Shown piece by piece: positions 1 through 5,620 of a DNA stretch of 6,944 bases. This DNA comes from Caldilineaceae bacterium. GTDB taxonomy: Bacteria > Chloroflexota > Anaerolineae > Caldilineales > Caldilineaceae. Each line of letters begins with the position of its first letter. Position 1 is the first letter of the stretch. Below the pieces are notes generated by a model, which was not told the DNA's origin, made no database searches, and saw only the letters and a program-made list of their open reading frames with translations. The stretch is taken from positions 1-6,944 of the forward strand of contig JAAUPU010000146.1 in NCBI GenBank assembly GCA_012032975.1, read 5' to 3'. The translations under genes were made by a program, and so were the position numbers.

Positions 1-209
1 GGGAAAACGCGACCCGCTTCGTCAACGCGGTCAACTCCTCGGCGGTCTTTGTCAATGCCAGCACCCGTTTCAACGACGGCGGTCAATTTGGCCTGGGCGC
101 GGAAGTGGCCGTCAGCACCCAAAAGCTCCACGCCCGCGGCCCGATGGGGCTGGAGGAATTGACCACGTACAAGTGGGTCTGCCTGGGAGATTGGCACATA
201 AGACCGTAG
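1..209 (+). CDS. proA: Gamma-glutamyl phosphate reductase, C-terminal part
   Basis: This is the 3' end of proA; the gene begins before the window and the reading frame starts at base 3. The enzyme reduces L-glutamyl 5-phosphate to glutamate 5-semialdehyde with NADPH, the second step of proline synthesis in the cytoplasm. The visible ~68 residues contain the conserved C-terminal block of the family: [17 protein letters not shown], then [20 protein letters not shown], then [11 protein letters not shown], ending WHIRP before a TAG stop. This block is nearly identical to E. coli ProA as I recall it. The catalytic cysteine lies upstream of the window. No partner gene such as proB is visible, and the next gene, comM, is on the same strand after a ~100-nt gap containing a hairpin. 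Confidence 0.96.
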   Translation, partial: ENATRFVNAVNSSAVFVNASTRFNDGGQFGLGAEVAVSTQKLHARGPMGLEELTTYKWVCLGDWHIRP

Positions 210-219
210 CAGGAGGGGA

Positions 220-280
220 CGGGATGAGGGGATGAAGCTCTGCACAATCATCCCCTCATCCCGCCATCCCGCCATCTTCT
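220..280 (+). repeat. Hairpin of 8-nt GGGATGAG/CATCCCxx units, possible proA terminator
   Basis: A perfect 16-bp inverted repeat (220-235 with 248-263) surrounds a 12-nt loop. The left arm is two 8-nt units (GGGATGAG, GGGATGAA). The right side continues as four units in register: CATCCCCT, CATCCCGC, CATCCCGC, CATCTTCT, at 249-280. It starts 10 nt after the proA stop, so it may end or stabilise the proA transcript. No clear T-run follows it, so a classical intrinsic terminator is not proven. It could equally be a dispersed intergenic repeat. Confidence 0.6.
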
Positions 281-311
281 TATCCTCACCGCATCACGAA
301 AGGAATCCCCC

Positions 312-1841
312 GTGCTTGCCAAGGTACACAGTTGCGCTGTGGTCGGCCTGGATGCCGAACCGATCCATGTGGAAGTGGACATCGCCAGCGGATTGGAGCG
401 GGTGACGCTGGTGGGATTGCCCGACACCGCGGTGCGCGAGAGCGGCGAACGGGTGCGCGCGGCGGTCAGCAACAGCGGCTTCTTTTTTCCCCAGCATCGC
501 CTCACCATCAACTTGGCCCCGGCCGACCTGCGCAAGGAGGGGCCTGCCTACGATCTGCCCATCGCATTGGGCATCCTCGCCGCCACTCGCCAGATCCCCA
601 CCGAACTAGACGACACGCTGATCGTCGGCGAGCTGAGTCTCGACGGCGGGGTGCGCCATGTCAACGGCGTGTTGCCAATGGCAAGCATGGCCGCGCGGAG
701 AGGCTTCCGCCGGCTCTATGTGCCAGAGATCGACGCAGCCGAGGCCGCCCTGGTCGAAGGGATCGAAGTCTATGCGGTGCAGAATCTCGCCGACATCGTC
801 GCCCACCTGAACGGCCAGAAACCGATTCCGCACACCGAACACGCGCCGCTCTTCGAGTCCAAGCTGGAGGTTGTCTATCCGGTCGGATTTGAGGATGTCA
901 AGGGGCAGGAACATGCCAAGCGTGCCTTGGAGATCGCCTGCGCCGGCGGGCACAACTGTCTGCTCAAAGGGCCGCCGGGCGCGGGCAAGACCTTGCTGGC
1001 GCGGGCGCTGCCCTCCATTCTGCCCAAGCTGACCCTGACTGAAGCGCTCGATATCACCCGCATCTACTCGGTGGCCGATGCCTTGCCCGACGGCGAACCG
1101 CTGGTGCGCTCGCGCCCATTTCGCTCCCCCCACCACACCATCAGCCACGCGGGATTGGTCGGCGGCGGACGCTGGCCCAGCCCTGGCGAGATCAGCCTGG
1201 CCCATCGCGGCGTCCTCTTTCTCGACGAGTTGCCCGAGTTTGGCACGCGCAACCTGGAGACCCTGCGCCAGCCGCTGGAAGACCGCGTCATCACCATCAG
1301 CCGGGCCAGTGGGTCGCTGACCTTTCCGGCGTCGTTCGTGCTGGTCGCCGCGATGAACCCCTGTCCTTGCGGCTATTACGGCGACGATCGCAAGGAATGC
1401 ACCTGCTCCATGAGCAACGTTCATCGCTATCAGAAACGCATCTCCGGTCCGCTCATGGACCGCATCGATATCCATGTGGATGTGCGCCGCGTACCCTTCG
1501 AGAAGCTGGCCAGCCTGGAAGGGGGCGACACATCGGTGACGATCCGGGCGCGGGTAGAGGCGGCGCGCGCCATCCAGGCGAAACGATTCGAGCCGCTGAG
1601 CAAACCAAATATGTTGGTCAACGGGGACATTGGGCCGGCAGAGGTGCAGCGCTTCTGCGAGATCGACGAGGAAGGCAAGAACCTGATGCGCGCCGCGGTG
1701 CGCCAGATGGACTTGAGCGCGCGATCGTATCATCGCGTGTTGAAGCTGGCGCGCACGATTGCGGATCTGGCTGGGGAGGAAGTGATTCGGACGCAGTATC
1801 TGGCAGAAGCGCTGCAATATCGGCCGCGGGAGTTGGTGTAG
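312..1841 (+). CDS. comM: ComM/YifB family Mg-chelatase-like AAA+ ATPase
   Basis: Intact 509-residue protein, the usual length for the YifB/ComM family (about 500-510). Start is GTG at 312, with AGGA at 301-304 seven bases upstream. Residues ~1-165 form the N-terminal ChlI/Lon-protease-like domain, with the conserved NLAPADLRKEGPAYDLPIA stretch. The AAA+ core has Walker A GPPGAGKT (220-227), Walker B VLFLDE (301-306) and the family signature NPCPCGYYGD followed by CTC, giving four cysteines (351, 353, 363, 365). SGPLMDRIDIHVDV (378-391) follows, then the Mg-chelatase C-terminal helical domain with SARSYHRVLKLARTIADL near the end. In gammaproteobacteria ComM is a hexameric helicase that promotes branch migration during natural transformation; its role in this organism is inferred. 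Diverged fragments of a homologous gene lie at 3019-3167 and 4077-4356. Confidence 0.97.
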   Translation: MLAKVHSCAVVGLDAEPIHVEVDIASGLERVTLVGLPDTAVRESGERVRAAVSNSGFFFPQHRLTINLAPADLRKEGPAYDLPIALGILAATRQIPTELDDTLIVGELSLDGGVRHVNGVLPMASMAARRGFRRLYVPEIDAAEAALVEGIEVYAVQNLADIVAHLNGQKPIPHTEHAPLFESKLEVVYPVGFEDVKGQEHAKRALEIACAGGHNCLLKGPPGAGKTLLARALPSILPKLTLTEALDITRIYSVADALPDGEPLVRSRPFRSPHHTISHAGLVGGGRWPSPGEISLAHRGVLFLDELPEFGTRNLETLRQPLEDRVITISRASGSLTFPASFVLVAAMNPCPCGYYGDDRKECTCSMSNVHRYQKRISGPLMDRIDIHVDVRRVPFEKLASLEGGDTSVTIRARVEAARAIQAKRFEPLSKPNMLVNGDIGPAEVQRFCEIDEEGKNLMRAAVRQMDLSARSYHRVLKLARTIADLAGEEVIRTQYLAEALQYRPRELV

Positions 1842-1883
1842 GCACGCAACAAGATGTCCTGCATTTCATAACCAAAAATATCA

Positions 1884-1912
1884 TTGGCGATATATACAAG
1901 TGGTGGTATATT
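1884..1912 (+). promoter_or_regulatory. Likely promoter/operator of the higBA operon
   Basis: The AT-rich stretch just before the toxin gene carries a perfect 6-bp inverted repeat, ATATAC (1892-1897) and GTATAT (1906-1911), with an 8-nt spacer ending three bases before the ATG at 1915. Such a site is where an XRE antitoxin usually binds to autoregulate its operon. TTGGCG (1884-1889) and TATATT (1907-1912) have a 17-nt spacing, but that promoter would start transcription at or inside the toxin start codon. TATATA (1891-1896) may therefore be the real -10. The operator is inferred from symmetry and position only. Confidence 0.4.
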
Positions 1913-1914
1913 GT

Positions 1915-2274
1915 ATGTATTGGACAGTTGATTTTCATCCGGCATTTGTTGAAGAGTTCGATGAAATGGGTGAAGCTGTACAGGATCGGCTCCTGGCCGG
2001 CGTTGAACTGCTGCGTGAATTCGGGCCTGCGCTTGGGCGTCCGCACGCTGACACCTTGAATGGTTCGAAATACGGCAATATGAAGGAACTGCGATTTCGC
2101 GTCGAAAACGGCGTCTGGCGTGCAGCCTTCGCGTTTGATCCGAGTCGCCAGGCAATCGTGTTGGTTGCGGGCAACAGAGTTGGACGCAATGAGGGACAGT
2201 TCTACCGAACACTCATCGACATCGCCGATAGACGTTACGGAGAACACCTGGCATGGTTAGGAAAGGACGATTGA
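1915..2274 (+). CDS. higB: RelE/HigB-type toxin, phage Gp49-like family
   Basis: Predicted 119-residue type II toxin of the RelE/ParE superfamily (Gp49-like/HigB branch), expected to be a ribosome-dependent mRNA endonuclease. Family hallmarks are LREFGPALGRPHADTL (33-48), KYGNMKELRF (52-61), a WRAAFAFDPSRQAIVLVAGNR core (68-88) and a C-terminal FYRTLIDIADRRYGEHL helix (97-113). I chose ATG 1915 because MYWTVDF resembles the start of this family; a GTG at 1900 in frame would add five residues (MVVYC). The stop TGA (2272-2274) shares its last base with the ATG of the downstream XRE antitoxin, so the two are translationally coupled in the toxin-first order typical of higBA. The pair starts 73 nt after the comM stop. 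Which RelE subfamily applies, and its target, cannot be settled by eye. Confidence 0.88.
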   Translation: MYWTVDFHPAFVEEFDEMGEAVQDRLLAGVELLREFGPALGRPHADTLNGSKYGNMKELRFRVENGVWRAAFAFDPSRQAIVLVAGNRVGRNEGQFYRTLIDIADRRYGEHLAWLGKDD

Positions 2275-2666
2275 TGACTAGAGGAGCGGTTCTGCAAGAA
2301 ATCTGGGATCAGTTGCCCGATGAACGCAAGCATCGAATCTTGGCACAGGCCGACGTGCTACGGGCCGAATATCTCACGCTGCAGGAACTGCGACGAGAGG
2401 CTGGTCTGACTCAGGTTCAAGTGTCACAGGCCCTTAACATACCACAATCAAATGTTTCGCGATTAGAGAGTAGTTCAGATATGTTGCTTTCGTCGCTGCG
2501 TGGATATGTTGAAGCTGTGGGTGGCAAACTCAGCCTTGTCGTTGAATTGCCGGACAAGCAACCGATTGTGTTAGGCGGGTTTGGCGATCTGCTAGGCAAC
2601 GGGGATGATTCACAGTCGCGCGGCAAGGTTGAGCCCAGTACTGTCCCTGCACTGCACGAGGCATGA
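2274..2666 (+). CDS. higA: XRE-family HigA-type antitoxin
   Basis: Predicted 130-residue DNA-binding antitoxin that neutralises the upstream toxin and represses the operon. A Cro/C1-type helix-turn-helix is clear: LTLQELRREAGLTQVQVSQAL (34-54) then NIPQSNVSRLESS (55-67), followed by LLSSLRGYVEAVGGKLSLVVELPD (71-94). I chose ATG 2274 because a strong AGGAAAGGA (2259-2267) lies six bases upstream; an in-frame ATG at 2253 sits before that site and would add seven residues. After about residue 105 the protein runs into a glycine/serine-rich tail (DLLGNGDDSQSRGKVEP...) that is probably not part of the core fold. This tail reads in frame into a DUF4160-like remnant beyond the TGA, so the native C-terminus may have been altered by joining to older sequence. 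Confidence 0.88.
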   Translation: MTRGAVLQEIWDQLPDERKHRILAQADVLRAEYLTLQELRREAGLTQVQVSQALNIPQSNVSRLESSSDMLLSSLRGYVEAVGGKLSLVVELPDKQPIVLGGFGDLLGNGDDSQSRGKVEPSTVPALHEA

Positions 2667-2735
2667 CGTGAACGACTGGTGATCGCACATCAGGAGCAGT
2701 TCGTGGAGGCATGGCATGATCACTTTGGTGCTTGA
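2667..2735 (+). pseudogene. DUF4160 family remnant, C-terminal end only
   Basis: Directly after the higA stop, in the same frame, the sequence reads RERLVIAHQEQFVEAWHDHFG and then a stop at 2733-2735. This matches the typical end of DUF4160 proteins (a charged helix followed by a (L/V)EAWxxxFG ending). The 5' part of the gene is missing or unrecognisable, apparently replaced by the higBA unit. The end overlaps the start of the DUF2442 frame at 2716, which is the usual DUF4160-DUF2442 gene order, and this supports the call. The match is short, so it remains an inference from pattern memory. Confidence 0.5.
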
Positions 2736-2990
2736 AGCAGATCCTATTGCGATTGGCATTGAAATGGGTGATAGTAGATTCACGGTCAACCTGACTGATG
2801 GTCGCGCGCTCACCGTACCTCTTGATTGGTATCCATGCCTCTATCACGCGTCCCGATCTGAACGAAACAACTGGCAACTGCTTGGCAGCGGCTATGCCTC
2901 GAATGGCCAGACCTGGATGAACACATCGGCGTCGAAGGACTGTTGGCCGGCGCAGTAGTGAGATTAAACACCGCATTCAGCAGTGGTTGA
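2716..2990 (+). pseudogene. DUF2442 family protein, frameshifted
   Basis: The ATG at 2716 has GGAGG at 2705-2709 six bases upstream. The frame reads a DUF2442 core: FTVNLTDGRALTVPLDWYP, then LYHASRSERNNWQLLGSGY. After residue ~60 this frame loses the family pattern and ends at 2958. A shift at about 2896-2898, consistent with loss of one base, restores it: LEWPDLDEHIGVEGLLAG at 2898-2951, continuing to a TGA at 2988-2990. DUF2442 proteins are usually 75-100 residues and commonly follow DUF4160 genes in TA-like pairs. Here the partner is also broken, so the module is probably dead. A sequencing error could produce the same frameshift. Function of the family is not firmly established. Confidence 0.72.
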
Positions 2991-3018
2991 GGCAGCGGTG
3001 GGAAGAGACCCCTGCCGT

Positions 3019-3167
3019 AGCGCGCTTTCACTACCATGTTCTCAAGCTGGCGCGCACCCTCACGCAGTGGGCGCAAAGCGTCATCGCCGATCTGGCTGGC
3101 AAAGATGCCATACGGACCCAGCATAGACCAGAGGCGCCTGTAGTACCGGCCGCGCAATGTTGTATAA
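3019..3167 (+). pseudogene. comM/yifB 3'-end remnant
   Basis: This stretch aligns with the last ~41 codons of the intact comM (residues 469-509). VLKLART at 3038-3058 matches exactly. A 24-nt in-frame insertion (3059-3082, reading LTQWAQSV) follows, then IADLAGKDAIRTQ at 3083-3121, against IADLAGEEVIRTQ in the intact gene. A one-base insertion near 3137 shifts the frame. With it corrected, the remnant reads YRPRNVV and a TAA at 3165-3167, matching YRPRELV and stop in comM. The fragment has no start and no N-terminal part. Many differences from the intact gene are silent, so it derives from a diverged homologue. Confidence 0.82.
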
Positions 3168-3168
3168 T
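3163..3168 (+). promoter_or_regulatory. Candidate -10 box of the mntA-hepT operon
   Basis: A perfect TATAAT lies 40 bases before the mntA ATG and overlaps the TAA stop of the comM remnant. No good -35 is seen: 17 nt upstream reads GTAGTA. The start site would fall near 3175, giving a leader of about 35 nt with the AGGAAG ribosome site. A plausible promoter made from decayed gene sequence, but unproven. Confidence 0.4.
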
Positions 3169-3208
3169 GTGTTCAGAGGAGCTGGCCGGGTGTTCGTAGG
3201 AAGATTAC

Positions 3209-3571
3209 ATGGGGCATGACAAACATATGGCGGAAGAACATTCGACCAACAACTCTCTCCAGCAAGGTAATTCAGCGCCTGCACGAATTGCTCACCTGCT
3301 AAAGAGCCGTCGCAAGGAGATTCTGCGCCTGGCGGCGTCCCACGGTGCTCACGATGTCCGCTTCTTTGGCTCGGTTGTGCGAAACCAGGCAACGGATCGC
3401 AGCGATCTTGATGTCCTAGTCGAGTTTGAGACAGGTCGGAGCCTGCTGGATCGCATCGCGCTCATGCAAGATCTTGAAGACCTGTTGGGAATTGAAGTGG
3501 ATGTTGTGACAGAACGTTCGGTCCACCGTGATCTGAGAACTGAAATCGTGGGGAGCGCGCAGCCGCTGTGA
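3209..3571 (+). CDS. mntA: MntA-type nucleotidyltransferase antitoxin
   Basis: A 120-residue minimal nucleotidyltransferase. The diagnostic GSx10DxD motif is complete: G54-S55, then D66 and D68 within [11 protein letters not shown], with a third acidic position at D98 (EVDVV). In characterised MntA-HepT systems this protein is the antitoxin and inactivates the HEPN toxin by transferring AMP units to a tyrosine near its active site. All catalytic residues are present, so activity is expected. ATG 3209 is supported by AGGAAG at 3198-3203, five bases upstream. The first ~22 residues (charged, Asn/Gln-rich) look like an unstructured extension before the helix at [14 protein letters not shown]. 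The stop overlaps the GTG of hepT by four bases (GTGA, 3568-3571), indicating tight translational coupling. Confidence 0.93.
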   Translation: MGHDKHMAEEHSTNNSLQQGNSAPARIAHLLKSRRKEILRLAASHGAHDVRFFGSVVRNQATDRSDLDVLVEFETGRSLLDRIALMQDLEDLLGIEVDVVTERSVHRDLRTEIVGSAQPL

Positions 3572-3906
3572 AGGATGAACGGCTCTATGTCCGCCATATG
3601 CTGGCGTGCCTGGAGCGTATCCAGACATATACTGCGCCAGGTTATGCTGCCTTTGAAGCCAACACGATGGTGCAGGATGCAGTCATCCGGAACCTGGAGA
3701 TCACGGGGGAAGCGGCTAAGCAAGTCGGCCCAGATCTGCGAAGACGATTCCCTGAAGTGCCGTGGCGGCGTATCGCCGGCATGCGTGATGTGCTCATTCA
3801 TGGCTATATGGGCGTCGACATTGACGAAGTGTGGAATGTCGTAGCCAACGATCTGCCAGAACTGAAGAACCAACTCGCACGAATCCTCAATGAGGCTGAA
3901 GGCTGA
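3568..3906 (+). CDS. hepT: HepT-like HEPN ribonuclease toxin (DUF86)
   Basis: A 112-residue HEPN-domain protein of the HepT/DUF86 family. It carries the Rx4HxY active-site motif: R73, H78 and Y80 in [14 protein letters not shown]. In studied homologues R and H form the RNase centre in the dimer and the tyrosine is AMPylated by the partner MntA. Upstream, [15 protein letters not shown] (39-53) and [13 protein letters not shown] (62-74) are typical of the family, and the C-terminal [21 protein letters not shown] helix (83-103) completes the bundle. Start is GTG 3568, overlapping the mntA stop; no separate ribosome site is needed. The motif is intact and length normal, so the module appears functional. 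Confidence 0.94.
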   Translation: MKDERLYVRHMLACLERIQTYTAPGYAAFEANTMVQDAVIRNLEITGEAAKQVGPDLRRRFPEVPWRRIAGMRDVLIHGYMGVDIDEVWNVVANDLPELKNQLARILNEAEG

Positions 3907-4077
3907 GCAGTCTTCAGTGCTATCTGTTCGGCCAGTCTGACGCGTATCCTCCATTGCCTTTCTACGGCGATCAACTACCTGATCGAGCCAAAGATCCCCA
4001 AACCATCCGATATCCGGTTCTCTTTCTGGCCAGGACCGTTCGAATGGTACCTGCAAAACTACAGTCCAATTGCGTAA
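3907..4077 (+). other. Orphan open frame, possible C-terminal gene remnant
   Basis: Between hepT and the comM debris, the frame that continues from hepT past its stop stays open for 56 codons, to a TAA at 4075-4077. Its second half reads INYLIEPKIPKPSDIRFSFW then PGPFEWYLQNYSPIA. That aromatic- and proline-rich composition looks more protein-like than random, and most third positions are G or C. No ATG, GTG or ribosome site suggests a start. I do not recognise a family. It may be the tail of another broken gene, or chance; no function is proposed. Confidence 0.25.
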
Positions 4078-4356
4078 ATCCCTGCCCTTGCGGCTATTAC
4101 GGCGACGATCGTAAAGAATGCACCTGCTCCATGGGCACTGTGCTGCTTTCGAGCAGCAGCGCATGAGATGATGCGCTACCGGGACGCCAAAGGCACCAGA
4201 TCCTCCGGCCCGCTCATGGACCGCATGGCGCAATGCGCCCGCTGACACGAACGCATCCACCTGGATGTGCGGCGCGAGTCCTTTGAAAAACTGGCTGCGT
4301 TGGAAGGTGGCGAATCTTTCGACGTGATCCGGGCGGGTAGAGGCAGCGCGCCATCC
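4077..4356 (+). pseudogene. comM/yifB middle-region remnant, interrupted
   Basis: Two blocks match the middle of the intact comM (residues 349-367 and 378-421). Block one, 4077-4133, reads NPCPCGYYGDDRKECTCSM, identical in protein to comM; its four base differences in 57 are all silent. Block two, 4204-4356, reads SGPLMDR, then RIHLDVRRESFEKLAALEGGES, then an IRA-like end in a different frame from block one. They are separated by 70 nt where the intact gene has 30, containing two small hairpins. A further inserted segment in block two carries an in-frame TGA at 4243-4245. Two 2-nt deletions follow near 4335-4352. No N-terminal or C-terminal part is attached, so this cannot make a working protein. 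Confidence 0.85.
4141..4177 (+). repeat. Two adjacent small hairpins within the comM remnant
   Basis: TGCTGCT (4141-4147) and AGCAGCA (4152-4158) pair perfectly around a TTCG tetraloop. Immediately next, AGCGCAT (4158-4164) and ATGCGCT (4171-4177) pair around GAGATG. The two 7-bp stems share base 4158 and lie in the stretch absent from intact comM. They may be the trace of a small inserted element; no terminal repeats or target duplication are clear. Confidence 0.45.
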
Positions 4357-4391
4357 TTGAGCTTTTGTTGTCATTTCCCCTCATACACAAG

Positions 4392-4425
4392 AAACACGGC
4401 AGATCGTGAAAGATCTGCCGTGTTT
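4392..4425. terminator. Strong hairpin between convergent units, likely bidirectional terminator
   Basis: A perfect 14-bp stem pairs AAACACGGCAGATC (4392-4405) with its complement at 4412-4425 around a 6-nt loop. On the plus strand it is followed by a T-rich TGTTTGTTTGT tract. On the minus strand it begins 35 nt after the stop codon of the lactonase gene, followed by CTTGTGTATG, which is less T-rich. Position and symmetry suggest it ends the minus-strand lactonase transcript and also blocks transcripts arriving from the comM/TA patch. Confidence 0.8.
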
Positions 4426-4459
4426 GTTTGTCAGCGTACTGTCGGCATGGATTCGCCGG

Positions 4460-5620
4460 TCAACTGCCTACGAGATGTGGGCGCTGTGTGCCTACGTAAA
4501 CTGCATAGACCGACTGGCTGGCCGTCATGAAGAGACGATTGCGTCGGGGACCGCCGAAGGTGAGGTTGGAGGTCGTTTCCGGCAGCAGAATCTGGCCGAT
4601 GCGCTCGCCGTCATCGGGGGCGTAGACGTGGACGCCGTTGTAGCCAGGTCCATTCCATCCAGCCGACGCCCAAATGTTGCCGTCTACATCTGCCTGAACA
4701 CCGTCCGACCCTACGGTTCTGTCGCCATAGGAGGTATCCGTGAATACCTTGCCGTTGCTTAGCGACGTTTCGTTGTCCACATCAAAGACGACAATGTTGG
4801 CATCGGCGGTCACCACATACAGCTTGGAGAAATCGGGCGAGAAGCAGAGGCCGTTGGGCCGGTTCAGATCATCCGCGACCAGCGTCACTTCGCCGCTGTT
4901 CGGGTCAATGCGGTAGACGCCCGTCACTGCCTGGGGAAAGTCCCGCTTGATACCTTCATAGTTTCCCACAATACCCCAAGGCGGGTCCGTAAACCAGACG
5001 CCGCCATCCGTGTGTACGACGGCGTCATTGGGTGAATTGAAGGGTTCCCCGTCAAACATGTCTGCCAATACGGTCATGCTGCCATCCAGTTCGTAGCGAA
5101 CCACGCGCTGGTTGAGATGCTCGCATGAAATCTGGCGCCCTTGCCAATCAAAGGTGTTGCCATTGCTGTGCCCGGAAGGGCTGCGGAAGACACTGACGTG
5201 GCCATCTTCATTGAGCCACCGGCGTTGAATATTGGCAGGAATATCACTCCAGACCAGAAAGTTGCCCACACCGCTCCAGGCCGGTCCTTCGAACCACATT
5301 CCGCCGGTGTATAGGCGCACAATCGGCGTGTTGCCGATTTTGGCCTTGAAGCGCTCGGGGTTTAGCACAATCACGTCGTTGTTCGGGTAATCAATTGGCA
5401 GCGCGTCCGGGCCATATTGGGTGACTCCGCCGCCTGCTTCCCCTTGCGCCCGGAGGGGTGATGTGGCGGAGAGGGCCGCGATCGAGGCGACTGCGGCCGC
5501 GGCGGTCGTCACAAAAGTGCGCCGACTGAGCTGCCTGGGCGGCTCTGGTTGAATGACCGATGTCTCTTCCGTGGCCAACACTTCTTGTTCGATCCCATTG
5601 GTGCTGTGTTCGTTCAACAT
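4460..5620 (-). CDS. Tat-exported SMP-30/gluconolactonase-like protein
   Basis: A 386-residue six-bladed beta-propeller protein of the SMP-30/gluconolactonase/LRE family, expected to hydrolyse a sugar lactone or similar ester outside the cytoplasm. A twin-arginine signal LSRRTFVTTAAAAVASIAAL spans 31-50 (R33, R34), with likely cleavage after LRA (56-58). The mature part has the expected metal and active-site positions: E111 in FEGPAW, N195/N198 in FNSPND, N256 in NRPNGLCFSPD and D306 in SDGVQADVDGNIW. I chose ATG at 5620 (AGGAG at 5635-5631, ten bases upstream); an in-frame ATG at 5698 would add 26 residues without a good site. The ~30 residues before the RR motif are unusually long but occur in Tat substrates. 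The substrate is unknown. No partner enzyme is adjacent; the gene converges on the comM debris and diverges from the BTAD regulator. Confidence 0.9.
   Translation of the reverse strand: MLNEHSTNGIEQEVLATEETSVIQPEPPRQLSRRTFVTTAAAAVASIAALSATSPLRAQGEAGGGVTQYGPDALPIDYPNNDVIVLNPERFKAKIGNTPIVRLYTGGMWFEGPAWSGVGNFLVWSDIPANIQRRWLNEDGHVSVFRSPSGHSNGNTFDWQGRQISCEHLNQRVVRYELDGSMTVLADMFDGEPFNSPNDAVVHTDGGVWFTDPPWGIVGNYEGIKRDFPQAVTGVYRIDPNSGEVTLVADDLNRPNGLCFSPDFSKLYVVTADANIVVFDVDNETSLSNGKVFTDTSYGDRTVGSDGVQADVDGNIWASAGWNGPGYNGVHVYAPDDGERIGQILLPETTSNLTFGGPRRNRLFMTASQSVYAVYVGTQRPHLVGS

Noticed and set aside
606..1817. 403-codon minus-strand open frame opposite comM
   Set aside because: It is a shadow of the strongly recognised comM gene in GC-rich DNA, with no motif of its own.
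1884..1912. TTGGCG-N17-TATATT as the definite higBA promoter
   Set aside because: Spacing is ideal, but transcription would begin at or within the toxin start codon, so it was kept only as part of an operator/promoter region.
1618..2247. 209-codon minus-strand open frame across the comM end and higB
   Set aside because: It crosses the comM end and the toxin gene antisense, with no recognisable domain.
3954..4166. A 70-residue plus-strand protein containing the comM cysteine motif
   Set aside because: The motif belongs to a degraded comM block. The upstream part does not match comM and no ribosome site supports the ATG at 3954.
1842..4360. Transposon or integron carrying the TA modules
   Set aside because: No transposase, integrase, terminal inverted repeats, target duplications or tRNA attachment site could be seen.
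3349..4374. 341-codon minus-strand open frame across mntA, hepT and the comM remnant
   Set aside because: It runs antisense to two clear genes and two remnant blocks. Its translation shows no family pattern and it lacks a ribosome site.
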